Of a stretch of DNA of 64,000 nucleotides, positions 25,558 through 33,621 are shown in pieces; position 1 is the stretch's first letter, and each line of letters starts with the position of its first letter. A program made the translations under genes and the position numbers. Below the pieces are notes generated by a model. That model was not told the origin of the DNA, ran no database searches, and saw only the letters and a list, made by a program, of their open reading frames with translations. The DNA comes from Leptolyngbya sp. FACHB-261. Lineage in GTDB: Bacteria; Cyanobacteriota; Cyanobacteriia; FACHB-261. The DNA is taken from assembly GCF_014696065.1 (NCBI RefSeq), contig NZ_JACJPL010000026.1, positions 744,001-808,000 on the forward strand, read 5' to 3'.

Positions 25558-27402
25558 ATGTGTGGAATTGTTGGCTACATCGGGACTCGTTCAGCAGACG
25601 AAATCTTGCTGGAGGGTTTGCGCAAGCTGGAATACCGGGGCTACGACTCTGCCGGTGTTGCGACTGTTTGGGAGGGCAATCTGCACTGCACCCGCGCCAA
25701 GGGCAAGCTTCAAAACCTGCTGGACAAGTTGAGCCAGGACCCGATTACCCATCGAGGTGCTACGGTTGGGATTGGCCATACCCGCTGGGCTACCCACGGT
25801 AAGCCAGAAGAGCACAATGCCCATCCCCACACAGATGCTAGTGGTCGCTTGGCTGTAGTGCTCAATGGCATTATTGAGAATTACCATCTGCTGCGGGAAG
25901 AACTCAAACAGCGGGGGCACGTATTTCGCTCCGAGACCGACGCTGAAGTCATCCCTCATCTGATCTCCGAATTTCTGCCCGAACACACCCTACTGGAAGC
26001 GGTTCGGCTAGCCGTGGCCCAGTTACAGGGGGGCTTTGCCATTGCAGTGATCTCTGCCGATCACCCTGATGAACTAGTGGCGGCGCGGCAGCAAAATCCT
26101 TTAGTGGTTGGCTTTGGAGAAGGGGAATTTTTCTTTGCCTCTGATACCCCAGCGCTGGTTGCTTACACTCGCTCGATTTTGCCGTTGGGTAATGGTGAAT
26201 TAGTTCGACTGACTTACACCGGAGTCGAAGTTTACAACTTCGAAGGGGTCAGACTGCGTAAGCAGCCCCGTACGCTCAACTGGAATCCGATGCTGCTTGA
26301 GAAACAAGGTTTCAAGCACTTCATGCTTAAGGAAATTCATGAGCAGCCGGGTGTAGTTCGAGCTTGTTTAGAAGCCTATTTGCCCAATGCCAAACCTGGA
26401 CAATCTCCCATCGACTTGAGATTTGACACCGACTTCCTAAAAGACATTCAAAACATCCAGATTGTTGCCTGTGGAACCAGTTGGCATGCAGCACTGGTCG
26501 GTAAGTATTTGCTGGAGCAACTGGCAGGTGTGCCGACCATGGTTCACTATGCCTCAGAATTTCGCTATGCGCCACCGCCTGTCATTCCTAACACTTTGAC
26601 GATTGGCGTAACCCAATCTGGCGAAACCGCAGATACATTGGCAGCTTTGCAAAAGGCTAAGCAGCGAGGCGATTCCCTCTTGGGCATCACCAATCGACCC
26701 GAAAGCCTTTTGGCTGAGCTGGTACCTTACGTTATCGATATGAAGGCGGGGGTTGAAATTGGGGTTGCGGCTACTAAAACCTTCTTAGCCCAGCTCATTG
26801 TCTTCTATCTGCTGGCTTTGGAAATTTCCTATCTGCGTCAGACGCTATCACCTGAGGCTTTAGAAGAAATTATTACCGGTCTGCGCCAGCTACCTGCCCA
26901 AATCGAAACGGTTCTGGAGAGCCAGGAACGCTATGTTGAGCAATTAGCGCATCAGTTTGTTGATACCAGAGATTTCATCTATTTGGGCAGGGGCATCAAC
27001 TATCCGATTGCCCTCGAAGGAGCCCTGAAGCTAAAAGAAATCAGCTACATCCATGCGGAAGGCTATCCCGCTGGCGAAATGAAGCATGGACCCATTGCGT
27101 TGTTGGATCAGCATGTACCTGTAGTGACGATTGCTATGCCTGGTTTGGTCTATGAGAAGGTACTTTCTAACGCTCAAGAGGCGAAGGCTCGCGACGCTCG
27201 CTTGATCGGGGTGGCTCCACTCAATGATCCGTTGGCAACCGAGATTTTCGACGCTCTATTACCAGTTCCCAATGTCGATGAATTGCTCTCCCCAATTGTG
27301 TCGGTAATTCCGCTGCAATTGCTGGCTTATCACATTGCGGCCCATCGCGGTCTAGACGTCGATCAGCCTCGTAACTTGGCCAAATCCGTGACTGTTGAAT
27401 AG
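25558..27402 (+). CDS. glmS: Glutamine-fructose-6-phosphate aminotransferase (isomerizing)
   Basis: 614 residues, normal length. Makes glucosamine-6-phosphate from fructose-6-phosphate and glutamine, the first step to UDP-GlcNAc. The start ATG places the catalytic Cys at position 2 (MCGIVGYIGTR); the glutaminase domain shows GHTRWATHG. Two SIS domains follow (ACGTSWHAA, SQSGETADT, and LGRGINYPIALEGALKLKE), ending with the family's PRNLAKSVTVE. A GGGGAGAAA ribosome binding site lies just upstream. No glmS ribozyme-like sequence is seen in the 150-bp leader. Its product is the likely donor-sugar source for the GT41 proteins nearby. Confidence 0.97.
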   Translation: MCGIVGYIGTRSADEILLEGLRKLEYRGYDSAGVATVWEGNLHCTRAKGKLQNLLDKLSQDPITHRGATVGIGHTRWATHGKPEEHNAHPHTDASGRLAVVLNGIIENYHLLREELKQRGHVFRSETDAEVIPHLISEFLPEHTLLEAVRLAVAQLQGGFAIAVISADHPDELVAARQQNPLVVGFGEGEFFFASDTPALVAYTRSILPLGNGELVRLTYTGVEVYNFEGVRLRKQPRTLNWNPMLLEKQGFKHFMLKEIHEQPGVVRACLEAYLPNAKPGQSPIDLRFDTDFLKDIQNIQIVACGTSWHAALVGKYLLEQLAGVPTMVHYASEFRYAPPPVIPNTLTIGVTQSGETADTLAALQKAKQRGDSLLGITNRPESLLAELVPYVIDMKAGVEIGVAATKTFLAQLIVFYLLALEISYLRQTLSPEALEEIITGLRQLPAQIETVLESQERYVEQLAHQFVDTRDFIYLGRGINYPIALEGALKLKEISYIHAEGYPAGEMKHGPIALLDQHVPVVTIAMPGLVYEKVLSNAQEAKARDARLIGVAPLNDPLATEIFDALLPVPNVDELLSPIVSVIPLQLLAYHIAAHRGLDVDQPRNLAKSVTVE

Positions 27403-27589
27403 GGCAGATATGGGCCTTTCACGACTGAGTGATCTGCTTGCCTGGAATCTTCTAAAGTGGGGCTGAACCAGCCTCACCAACTGTAGCCCAAAACTGGGAT
27501 TATTAAGTCCAAACTCACACTTAGCCTCTGAGCCTTTTGAGTTTTTAGCTGGGCTACAAGCCTGTCCAGTAAGATTCAACTTCGACTCC

Positions 27590-28594
27590 CTAATTCGTTT
27601 TCTCTAAGGGATAACTGGCCACCGGTCCAGCTGACCAGTCCCACATTGAGCCGGCATAGTTCTTGGCTTTGTAACCTAAGTCGCTGAGTATTGAGGTGAA
27701 CCAGCCGGAGCGAATGCCGCCGGTGCAGTAGGCAACGACTTGCGTATCTTGAGTGACCCCTAGTTGCTCTAGTTTGGTAATCATCTGCTCGCGCGGTAGC
27801 AATTTGCCATTTTGGTCTAGCAAGTCTTTGTAGTAGATATGCAGTGCGCCTGGAATATGACCGCCGCGCTGCTCACCGTAGGGTGTGGCCCCAGCGTATT
27901 CCCGCGCTTCACGAGTGTCGATCACCACTACATTCTGCTGGCCCAATTCAGCTTTGAGCTGAGCCCGATCGATGGTCCAGGCTGTTGTTCGCTCGACCAC
28001 GAAATCTCCGGGTCGCGGTGCAACGGTTGCCGCTGACCAAGCTGTAGGCACCCCTGCTTTGACTAGTGCCTGATAACCGCCATCGACAAGTACCGCTTTT
28101 TGGTGGCCAAGTGTGCGCAGCATCCAAACAACGCGCCCGTCTTCACCCCACCCTCGCGCCGGATCGCCAACCGCAATCACTGGCTTGTCTCTAGAAACGC
28201 CAACCGCTTGCAGCTTCTGGGTTAATAGGTGGTCATCGTCAAGCAGCTTGCCTTGGTCAGGGGCATGCGGTTGAGCAAACTGCTTCCAGTTCACTGCAAT
28301 CGCTCTGGCCAGTGGTTTCTGCAGCTTTAGGCCACCTCGGGCATCCAGCACAGTGGCTCCTTGCGCAATCAACTGCTTGGCTTCGTCAGCGCTGACCACC
28401 CACCGGCTGTTAAGCGCCTGTGACTCAACCGCATTGACCTCGGCAACAGAAGCACTGGTCTGGTTAGCAAGAACTGCCTGGGGAGCCCGCTCTCGACTCG
28501 CCTGAGCTAGCGCAATGGTCATACTCAGCGCAGCACCCGCTAAGGCTAGAGCAACCAAAACTGCTAACGGGTCGAGACTTAACTTGCTTGCCAT
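27590..28594 (-). CDS. Two-domain rhodanese (thiosulfate sulfurtransferase-like), membrane-anchored or exported
   Basis: 334 residues. N-terminal hydrophobic segment (LAVLVALALAGAALSMTIALA) acts as signal anchor or signal peptide. Two rhodanese domains follow (about 65-185 and 200-325). The second has the active-site loop VVAYCTGGIRSGW with the catalytic Cys, plus VVVIDTREAREYAG and HIPGALHI. The first has the usual inactive form. Transfers sulfane sulfur to cyanide or thiols in the periplasm or lumen side. Convergent with glmS with no obvious operon partner. Confidence 0.85.
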   Translation of the reverse strand: MASKLSLDPLAVLVALALAGAALSMTIALAQASRERAPQAVLANQTSASVAEVNAVESQALNSRWVVSADEAKQLIAQGATVLDARGGLKLQKPLARAIAVNWKQFAQPHAPDQGKLLDDDHLLTQKLQAVGVSRDKPVIAVGDPARGWGEDGRVVWMLRTLGHQKAVLVDGGYQALVKAGVPTAWSAATVAPRPGDFVVERTTAWTIDRAQLKAELGQQNVVVIDTREAREYAGATPYGEQRGGHIPGALHIYYKDLLDQNGKLLPREQMITKLEQLGVTQDTQVVAYCTGGIRSGWFTSILSDLGYKAKNYAGSMWDWSAGPVASYPLEKTN

Positions 28595-28683
28595 CTAATA
28601 CCAATCTCCCTAAAACTTGCCTAAATTGTGGGGTTAATACGGTTAATTGGTCGGAATATAGTACTTGTATTAGTCTGAGGTGA

Positions 28684-28851
28684 CTGGCTTTGGTATTTGC
28701 ACCTGTCAGTTATGTGACTCCAGTTCAGGAGCTGAGTATTCTATTGAGGGTAGTCACAGGCAGTCGCTGGCTAGCAGAAGGCAAAGCAACTCGTCGCTTG
28801 GTGGCGGCTGGTCTGATCGTGGTTGGCATTGTGGCCTTAGCTTTGGGTTAG
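28684..28851 (+). pseudogene. Remnant of an EamA/DMT-family permease (C-terminus)
   Basis: A 55-codon frame with no start codon reads LALVFAPVSYVTPVQELSIL..., then a basic turn and LVAAGLIVVGIVALALG, then TAG. This is the typical last two helices of EamA-type drug/metabolite transporters (APVSYV.P..ELSI, then G..LI..G..LA). The upstream part of the gene is absent (a TGA lies directly before it), so this is a gene fragment. Confidence 0.6.
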
Positions 28852-28894
28852 CCGGAAGCAATGACCCGATAACCGTATATCAAAATCTGTGAGC

Positions 28895-29170
28895 TTAAAT
28901 AGGCTCAAGCGCCTCAATGATTTCAATCACGAATTGAAGTTTGGTTTGATTTAAACCCTGGCCAACAGTGAGATGCTTGTCAACAATCAGCTCAGCTGCG
29001 AATATCCCTGGCTCACAGATTACAGAACAAATTTCAGTATGGCTGAACACGCCTTGCAAAGGCAGGTAAGCTCGATTAGCCCAAGTTTTGCGTACTGTAT
29101 GAACAGCAATAGGGCGTGGAAGTTTGATAGTCTCAAAAGATTGCCTCAGAGCTATAATCTCCTCCGGCTG
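28895..29170 (-). other. Start-less open frame of 91 codons, possible degraded gene
   Basis: The minus strand is open from a TAG at 29173-29171 to TAA at 28897-28895, with protein-like composition (ETIKLPRPIAVHTVRKTWAN, ICEPGIFAAELIVDKHLTVG). There is no ATG, GTG or TTG near its 5' end; GGAGGAG lies at the start of the frame but no standard start codon follows at the right distance. I do not recognise a family. It may be a gene that lost its 5' end, like the permease fragment next to it. Confidence 0.3.
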
Positions 29171-29269
29171 CTATGGCTAGTTTTAGAGAGTTTAATTTTC
29201 TAATTCGGTCCGAATACTGCAAAGGCCAAGTTTTGATCTGGATCAATGTAAACGGAGTTGACGATACTC

Positions 29270-30934
29270 ATGGCTAAACCTGTAATTCTGACCGTGGATG
29301 ATGACCCAGAAGTATTGCAAGCCATTGCTCGCGATCTGCGGCGTCAGTACGGCGAACGCTTTCGGATCCTGCGGGCTGACTCTGGCACGGCTGCCCTTGA
29401 AGTTGTTCAACAACTGAAGTTGCGCAATGAGCCAATATCCCTGTTTTTGGTAGACCAGCGTATGCCCCGCATGAGTGGGGTTGAGTTCCTCGAACAGGCT
29501 CTCGCTATCTTTCCACAGGCCAAACGGGCCTTGCTAACCGCTTACGCCGATACGGATGCGGCGATTCGAGCGATCAACACCACTAGAATTGATTACTATC
29601 TGCTTAAGCCCTGGGATCCGCCGCAGGAGCGTCTGTATCCAGTTTTGGATGATTTGCTGGATGACTGGCAGGCGGGGTTCCGGCCTCCATTCGAAGGCAT
29701 TAGGGTTGTTGGCAACCGGTGGTCGCCCCAGTCCCACCAGGTCAAGGATTTTTTGGCCCGCAACCAGGTGCCCTACCAATGGCTAGACATTGAGCTAGAG
29801 GCGGAAGCTCAACAGTTGATGGCCTACGCTGAGCCACCTAACCGGCAGGAGCTACCTCTCGTGTTGTTTGCCGATGGCACTCAACTGGTGCAGCCCTCAA
29901 ATCTGCAAATCGCCGAGAAAATTGGCCTGCGAACTCAGGCCGAACTCCCCTTCTACGACCTAGTAATCGTGGGTGGTGGACCTTCTGGTTTGGCAGCTGC
30001 GGTCTACGGCGCGTCAGAAGGGCTGAGCACGGTGATGGTAGAGCGCGAAGCGCCGGGTGGGCAGGCCGGATCAAGCTCTCGCATTGAGAACTATCTAGGG
30101 TTTCCGGTGGGTCTAAGCGGTGCAGATCTAGCGCGTCGAGCCGTGGCTCAAGCCCGCCGCTTTGGAGTCGAGATTTTGACCCCCCAAGAAGTGGTTGGTG
30201 TGGGCGTGCAGGACCCCTACCGGATCGTCAAGCTCACGGATGGCAGTGAGATTAGCTGTCATGTGCTGCTGGTGGCGACGGGCGTCTCTTACCGCAAGCT
30301 GAACGTGCCGGGGATGGAGAAGCTGAGCGGAGCGGGTGTTTATTACGGAGCCGCAATGACTGAGGCGCTGGCCTGCAGCGGCGAGGACGTTTACATCATT
30401 GGCGGTGCCAACTCGGCTGGTCAGGCGGCGATGCACTTTGCTAAATATGCCCGTCGCGTGATCATGCTCGTGCGCGGTGAATCGCTCACCAAGAGCATGT
30501 CGCAATATCTGATCGATCAGATTGAGTCGACCGAAAATATTGAGGTTCTCACCTATGCCAGCGTGGTCGAAGTCAAAGGCGAGACTCACCTGGAAGCGCT
30601 GGTGATTGCCGATGCCAGAACCGGTGAACAACAAACCGTTGATGCCAAATCGTTGTTTATTTTCATCGGGGCCAGTCCTCGCACCGATTGGTTAGATGGC
30701 ATTGTCGAGCGCGATCCGCAGGGCTTTATTGTGACTGGACCCGATTTGCTGCGTGAGGGCAAACGTCCTCGCGGTTGGCGCCTAGACCGGGATCCTTTCT
30801 TGCTGGAAACCAATGTGCCTGGAATTTTCGCCACCGGGGATGTGCGGCATGGCTCAGTCAAACGAGTCGCGTCTGGGGTCGGTGAGGGAGCGATCGCCGT
30901 TCAGTTCGTCCACCGCTATCTCAGCAAGGTATAA
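29270..30934 (+). CDS. Fused response regulator / glutaredoxin-like / thioredoxin reductase-like protein
   Basis: 554 residues from ATG 29270. Receiver domain about 5-130 (LTVDDDPEVL; phospho-acceptor Asp62 in LVDQRMP; LLKPW). A glutaredoxin-fold segment about 142-222 has WSPQSH where a CPxC motif would sit. FAD/NAD(P)-binding domain about 228-554 (DLVIVGGGPSGLAA, IIGGANSAGQAA, GIFATGDVRHGSVKRVASGVGEGA). In place of the thioredoxin reductase CATC the sequence is GVYYGAAMTEA. The fold is clear but dithiol exchange is not possible. It probably acts as a phosphorylation-gated flavin NAD(P)H oxidoreductase or redox sensor. First gene of a four-gene operon; 2-base gap to the next start. Confidence 0.9.
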   Translation: MAKPVILTVDDDPEVLQAIARDLRRQYGERFRILRADSGTAALEVVQQLKLRNEPISLFLVDQRMPRMSGVEFLEQALAIFPQAKRALLTAYADTDAAIRAINTTRIDYYLLKPWDPPQERLYPVLDDLLDDWQAGFRPPFEGIRVVGNRWSPQSHQVKDFLARNQVPYQWLDIELEAEAQQLMAYAEPPNRQELPLVLFADGTQLVQPSNLQIAEKIGLRTQAELPFYDLVIVGGGPSGLAAAVYGASEGLSTVMVEREAPGGQAGSSSRIENYLGFPVGLSGADLARRAVAQARRFGVEILTPQEVVGVGVQDPYRIVKLTDGSEISCHVLLVATGVSYRKLNVPGMEKLSGAGVYYGAAMTEALACSGEDVYIIGGANSAGQAAMHFAKYARRVIMLVRGESLTKSMSQYLIDQIESTENIEVLTYASVVEVKGETHLEALVIADARTGEQQTVDAKSLFIFIGASPRTDWLDGIVERDPQGFIVTGPDLLREGKRPRGWRLDRDPFLLETNVPGIFATGDVRHGSVKRVASGVGEGAIAVQFVHRYLSKV

Positions 30935-30936
30935 CC

Positions 30937-32367
30937 ATGCTTCACGACCCAAGCCAGGATTTGTTATTTCCTAAACTATCGCCTGAAGAACTTCAGCGTT
31001 TGTCTGAGCATGGTCAGGTTGTTGAGTTCAACTCGGGCGATGTTTTGTTTAGCGAAGGCGATCCGCTCTATCAGTTCTATGTCGTTCTAGAAGGGCAGGT
31101 GCAGGTTACTAAGCAGGTGGGAGGCGAGGAGCAAACCCTGGTCGTTCATCAACCAGGGGAGTTCACCGGCGAAATCTCGATGATCACCGGCGGGCCTGCT
31201 CTCGCCACAGCTCGTTCGCTCGGTTCTAGCCGGGTTCTGGAGATTAAGCCAGATGACTTCAAGCGCGTCTTAGCAGAATGCTCCCAGGGGGCAGCCGTGA
31301 TTCTGGCGGCGATGGCTGAGCGATCGCGGGACGTTGAGTTGCAACTGCGACAGAAAGAAAAGCTCGCAGCTCTGGGCAAACTCTCCGCTGGACTCGCGCA
31401 CGAACTCAATAATCCTGCGGCGGCCGGACGCAGAGCGGCTCAGCAGTTGCGTGAGGCTATAAGTAGCGTTCAAGCTCGCTTGCTGAAGGTGTGCGAAGAG
31501 CTATTTCCTGATGCCCAACGGCAATTGCTAATCGAGGTGCAACAAGAGGCGATGGCCTACAGCACCAACGCGCCCCGTCTCGATCCCCTCACCCAGAGTG
31601 ACCGCGAGGATGCTCTCAGTGATTGGCTAGATGAGCATGATATTGGCCGAGGCTGGGAATTAGCGCCGGTTCTGGTTTCAGCAGGTGTCAGTGAGGAGAA
31701 ATTAACAACGCTCGCCGATCAATTTAGTGCCGAGGCATTAACCGAAGCGCTCAATTGGCTGATCGAAACCTTGACCTTAACCAGCTTAGTCAACGAAGTC
31801 GAGCAGAGCACCAGCCGGATCTCGCAGTTGGTCAAAGCCATTAAGTCCTACTCCTACATGGACCAGGCTCCCCTGCAAGAGATCGACATTCACGATGGGC
31901 TCGAAAATACCCTCACCATCCTCAATCACAAGCTCAAATACGGCATCACGCTCAAACGTGAGTATGCGCCTAGTTTGCCAACGGTTTGTGCCTATGGTAG
32001 TGAGCTGAATCAGGTATGGACAAACCTGCTCGACAATGCGATCTATGCGATGGGTGGTAAGGGCGAGATTACAATTCATACCGCTCTTGAATTAGACCAG
32101 GTGGTGGTAGAAATTGCCGACAACGGCCCTGGCATTCCGGTTGATATTCAGTCCCGTATTTTTGATCCATTTTTCACAACCAAAGGGGTGGGAGAAGGCA
32201 CTGGCTTAGGGCTGGATATTGCCCGTCGCATCGTGGTGAAACGGCATCACGGTGAGCTGAATGTCAATTCCAAACCAGGCCGTACTTGTTTTCAAATTCG
32301 GTTGCCCCTACGTCCCCCTAAACACCCTGTCGAAACCTGTACCGTTGATACGCATGAATCAAACTAA
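30937..32367 (+). CDS. Histidine kinase with N-terminal cyclic-nucleotide-binding fold (kinase 1)
   Basis: 476 residues. CNB domain about 10-130 (FNSGDVLFSEGDPLYQFYVV; phosphate cassette region GEFTGEISMITGGPALATA lacks the usual Arg, so cAMP/cGMP binding is doubtful). HisKA-like helix with His155 (SAGLAHELNNPAA), a linker with the family signature LSDWLDEHDIGRGWELAPVL, then HATPase: N-box NQVWTNLLDNAIYA, G1 DNGPGIP, F/G2 FFTTKGVGEGTGLGL. All catalytic motifs intact. No membrane segment, so a soluble sensor. Starts 2 bases after the REC-TrxR stop and overlaps the next gene by 14 bases, so it is translationally coupled. Likely phosphorylates the receiver encoded just upstream. Confidence 0.9.
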   Translation: MLHDPSQDLLFPKLSPEELQRLSEHGQVVEFNSGDVLFSEGDPLYQFYVVLEGQVQVTKQVGGEEQTLVVHQPGEFTGEISMITGGPALATARSLGSSRVLEIKPDDFKRVLAECSQGAAVILAAMAERSRDVELQLRQKEKLAALGKLSAGLAHELNNPAAAGRRAAQQLREAISSVQARLLKVCEELFPDAQRQLLIEVQQEAMAYSTNAPRLDPLTQSDREDALSDWLDEHDIGRGWELAPVLVSAGVSEEKLTTLADQFSAEALTEALNWLIETLTLTSLVNEVEQSTSRISQLVKAIKSYSYMDQAPLQEIDIHDGLENTLTILNHKLKYGITLKREYAPSLPTVCAYGSELNQVWTNLLDNAIYAMGGKGEITIHTALELDQVVVEIADNGPGIPVDIQSRIFDPFFTTKGVGEGTGLGLDIARRIVVKRHHGELNVNSKPGRTCFQIRLPLRPPKHPVETCTVDTHESN

Positions 32368-33601
32368 TCAAGGCGTTAATCGCGGGCTGATTGAGGCTTT
32401 AGGTCAGGTGCCTCTGTTTGCCAACATAGCTGAGGAACAGTTGGGCTGGTTAGCTGAGCAGGGTAACGAGATTTGGCTTCAGCCCGGCGAAATTCATCGA
32501 GCCGAAGGCGACCCCGCTGATCACGTATTTGTGATGTTTTCCGGTGAGGTACGGATTACGCAGAAGGTGGGTCAGCAAGAACTGGTCTTGGTGACTTACG
32601 GCCCAAAAACGCTGTTTGGTGAATTGCCGATTCTCACGGGAACTCCCTATTATTGGGCGGGCGGACGTGCCGTTAGTGAATGCCACATTCTTGAGCTGCC
32701 CCAAGCCGCTTTTTGGCAAATGTTGGCGATGATGCCCACAGTCGCCACTAGTATTTTGCGCACGATGGCCGAACGTGTGCAGGAGCTACAGGCTAGGGCA
32801 CAACAGCGTGGCACCTTGATTGAATTGGGCAGTGTTGCCGCAGGCCTGGCCCACGAACTCAACCAGCCAATTGCAGCAGTGACGCGCGATGTCCAGGGTT
32901 TGCATGACCTGTTTCAGACGTTACCCGCGCTGACACTCAAGCTTGATCCGGCCTCTCTGCTAGCTGCCCCAGATTCAGCTCCAACCCCAGATCCAACTCA
33001 ATCCTCCCCTCAGGCTGGACCCGTGCAAGCGGGCCTAGAGCTACTGGACGAGATCGAGCAAAGTTCAGCCCGTATTTCGGAGTTAGTCAGCGTGATGAAG
33101 GCTTACTCCTTTATGGACTTAGCCCCCTTGCAAGAAGTGGATGTGCACGAGGGGCTTGAGAATACGCTCATTGTCCTGAGGCACAAGCTTAAGGCAGGGG
33201 TCGTCATCCGCCGCAACTACGACCGCAGCTTGCCCAAGATCTGTGCTTACGGTAGCGAGCTGAACCAAGTCTGGACTCATTTGCTTGACACTGCCATCGA
33301 TGCCTTGGCTCCACACGGCCAACTCGACATTCGCACTTGGCGCGAACAGGATCAAGTGCTGATCGAGATCGCTCACGATGGTGCCGAGATCCCTGCCGAG
33401 ATTCAGCAAGGTCTGTTTGAGCCAGGCTTTAGCAGCAAAGGGGTCGCTCAAGGCAAAGGCTTGGGATTGGTGACCAGCTATCGCACAGTTGCAGGTAAGC
33501 ACCAGGGCGATCTCCGAGTGGCTTCTCAACCCGGGCATACCCTCTTTCAGGTGCGCTTGCCCATTGGTCAACTCAAGAACGATCAGTCTCAAAACGGTTA
33601 G
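32354..33601 (+). CDS. CNB-domain histidine kinase homologue with degenerate ATPase domain (kinase 2)
   Basis: 415 residues from ATG 32354, inside the end of kinase 1 (14-base overlap). The CNB fold is present (about 15-135; LFGELPILTGTPYYWA, no cassette Arg) and so is the H-box His157 (AAGLAHELNQPIAA). The ~80-residue linker of kinases 1 and 3 is replaced by a short Pro/Ser-rich stretch. ATP-binding motifs are damaged: N-box NQVWTHLLDTAIDA (the essential Asn of LxDNAI is Thr), G1 reads HDGAEIP instead of DNGPGIP, and F-box FEPGFSSKGVAQGKGLGL. It can probably still dimerise and be phosphorylated in trans but hardly bind ATP. The frame is fully open, so it looks like selected specialisation rather than decay. 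Confidence 0.88.
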   Translation: MNQTNQGVNRGLIEALGQVPLFANIAEEQLGWLAEQGNEIWLQPGEIHRAEGDPADHVFVMFSGEVRITQKVGQQELVLVTYGPKTLFGELPILTGTPYYWAGGRAVSECHILELPQAAFWQMLAMMPTVATSILRTMAERVQELQARAQQRGTLIELGSVAAGLAHELNQPIAAVTRDVQGLHDLFQTLPALTLKLDPASLLAAPDSAPTPDPTQSSPQAGPVQAGLELLDEIEQSSARISELVSVMKAYSFMDLAPLQEVDVHEGLENTLIVLRHKLKAGVVIRRNYDRSLPKICAYGSELNQVWTHLLDTAIDALAPHGQLDIRTWREQDQVLIEIAHDGAEIPAEIQQGLFEPGFSSKGVAQGKGLGLVTSYRTVAGKHQGDLRVASQPGHTLFQVRLPIGQLKNDQSQNG

Positions 33602-33621
33602 CCCTTCAACTAGAGGCAATC

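Noticed and set aside
29270-30934. Annotation as a functional thioredoxin reductase (trxB).
   Set aside because: The redox-active CxxC is absent, as is the CPxC of the glutaredoxin-like part; only the flavin/NAD(P) fold is supported.
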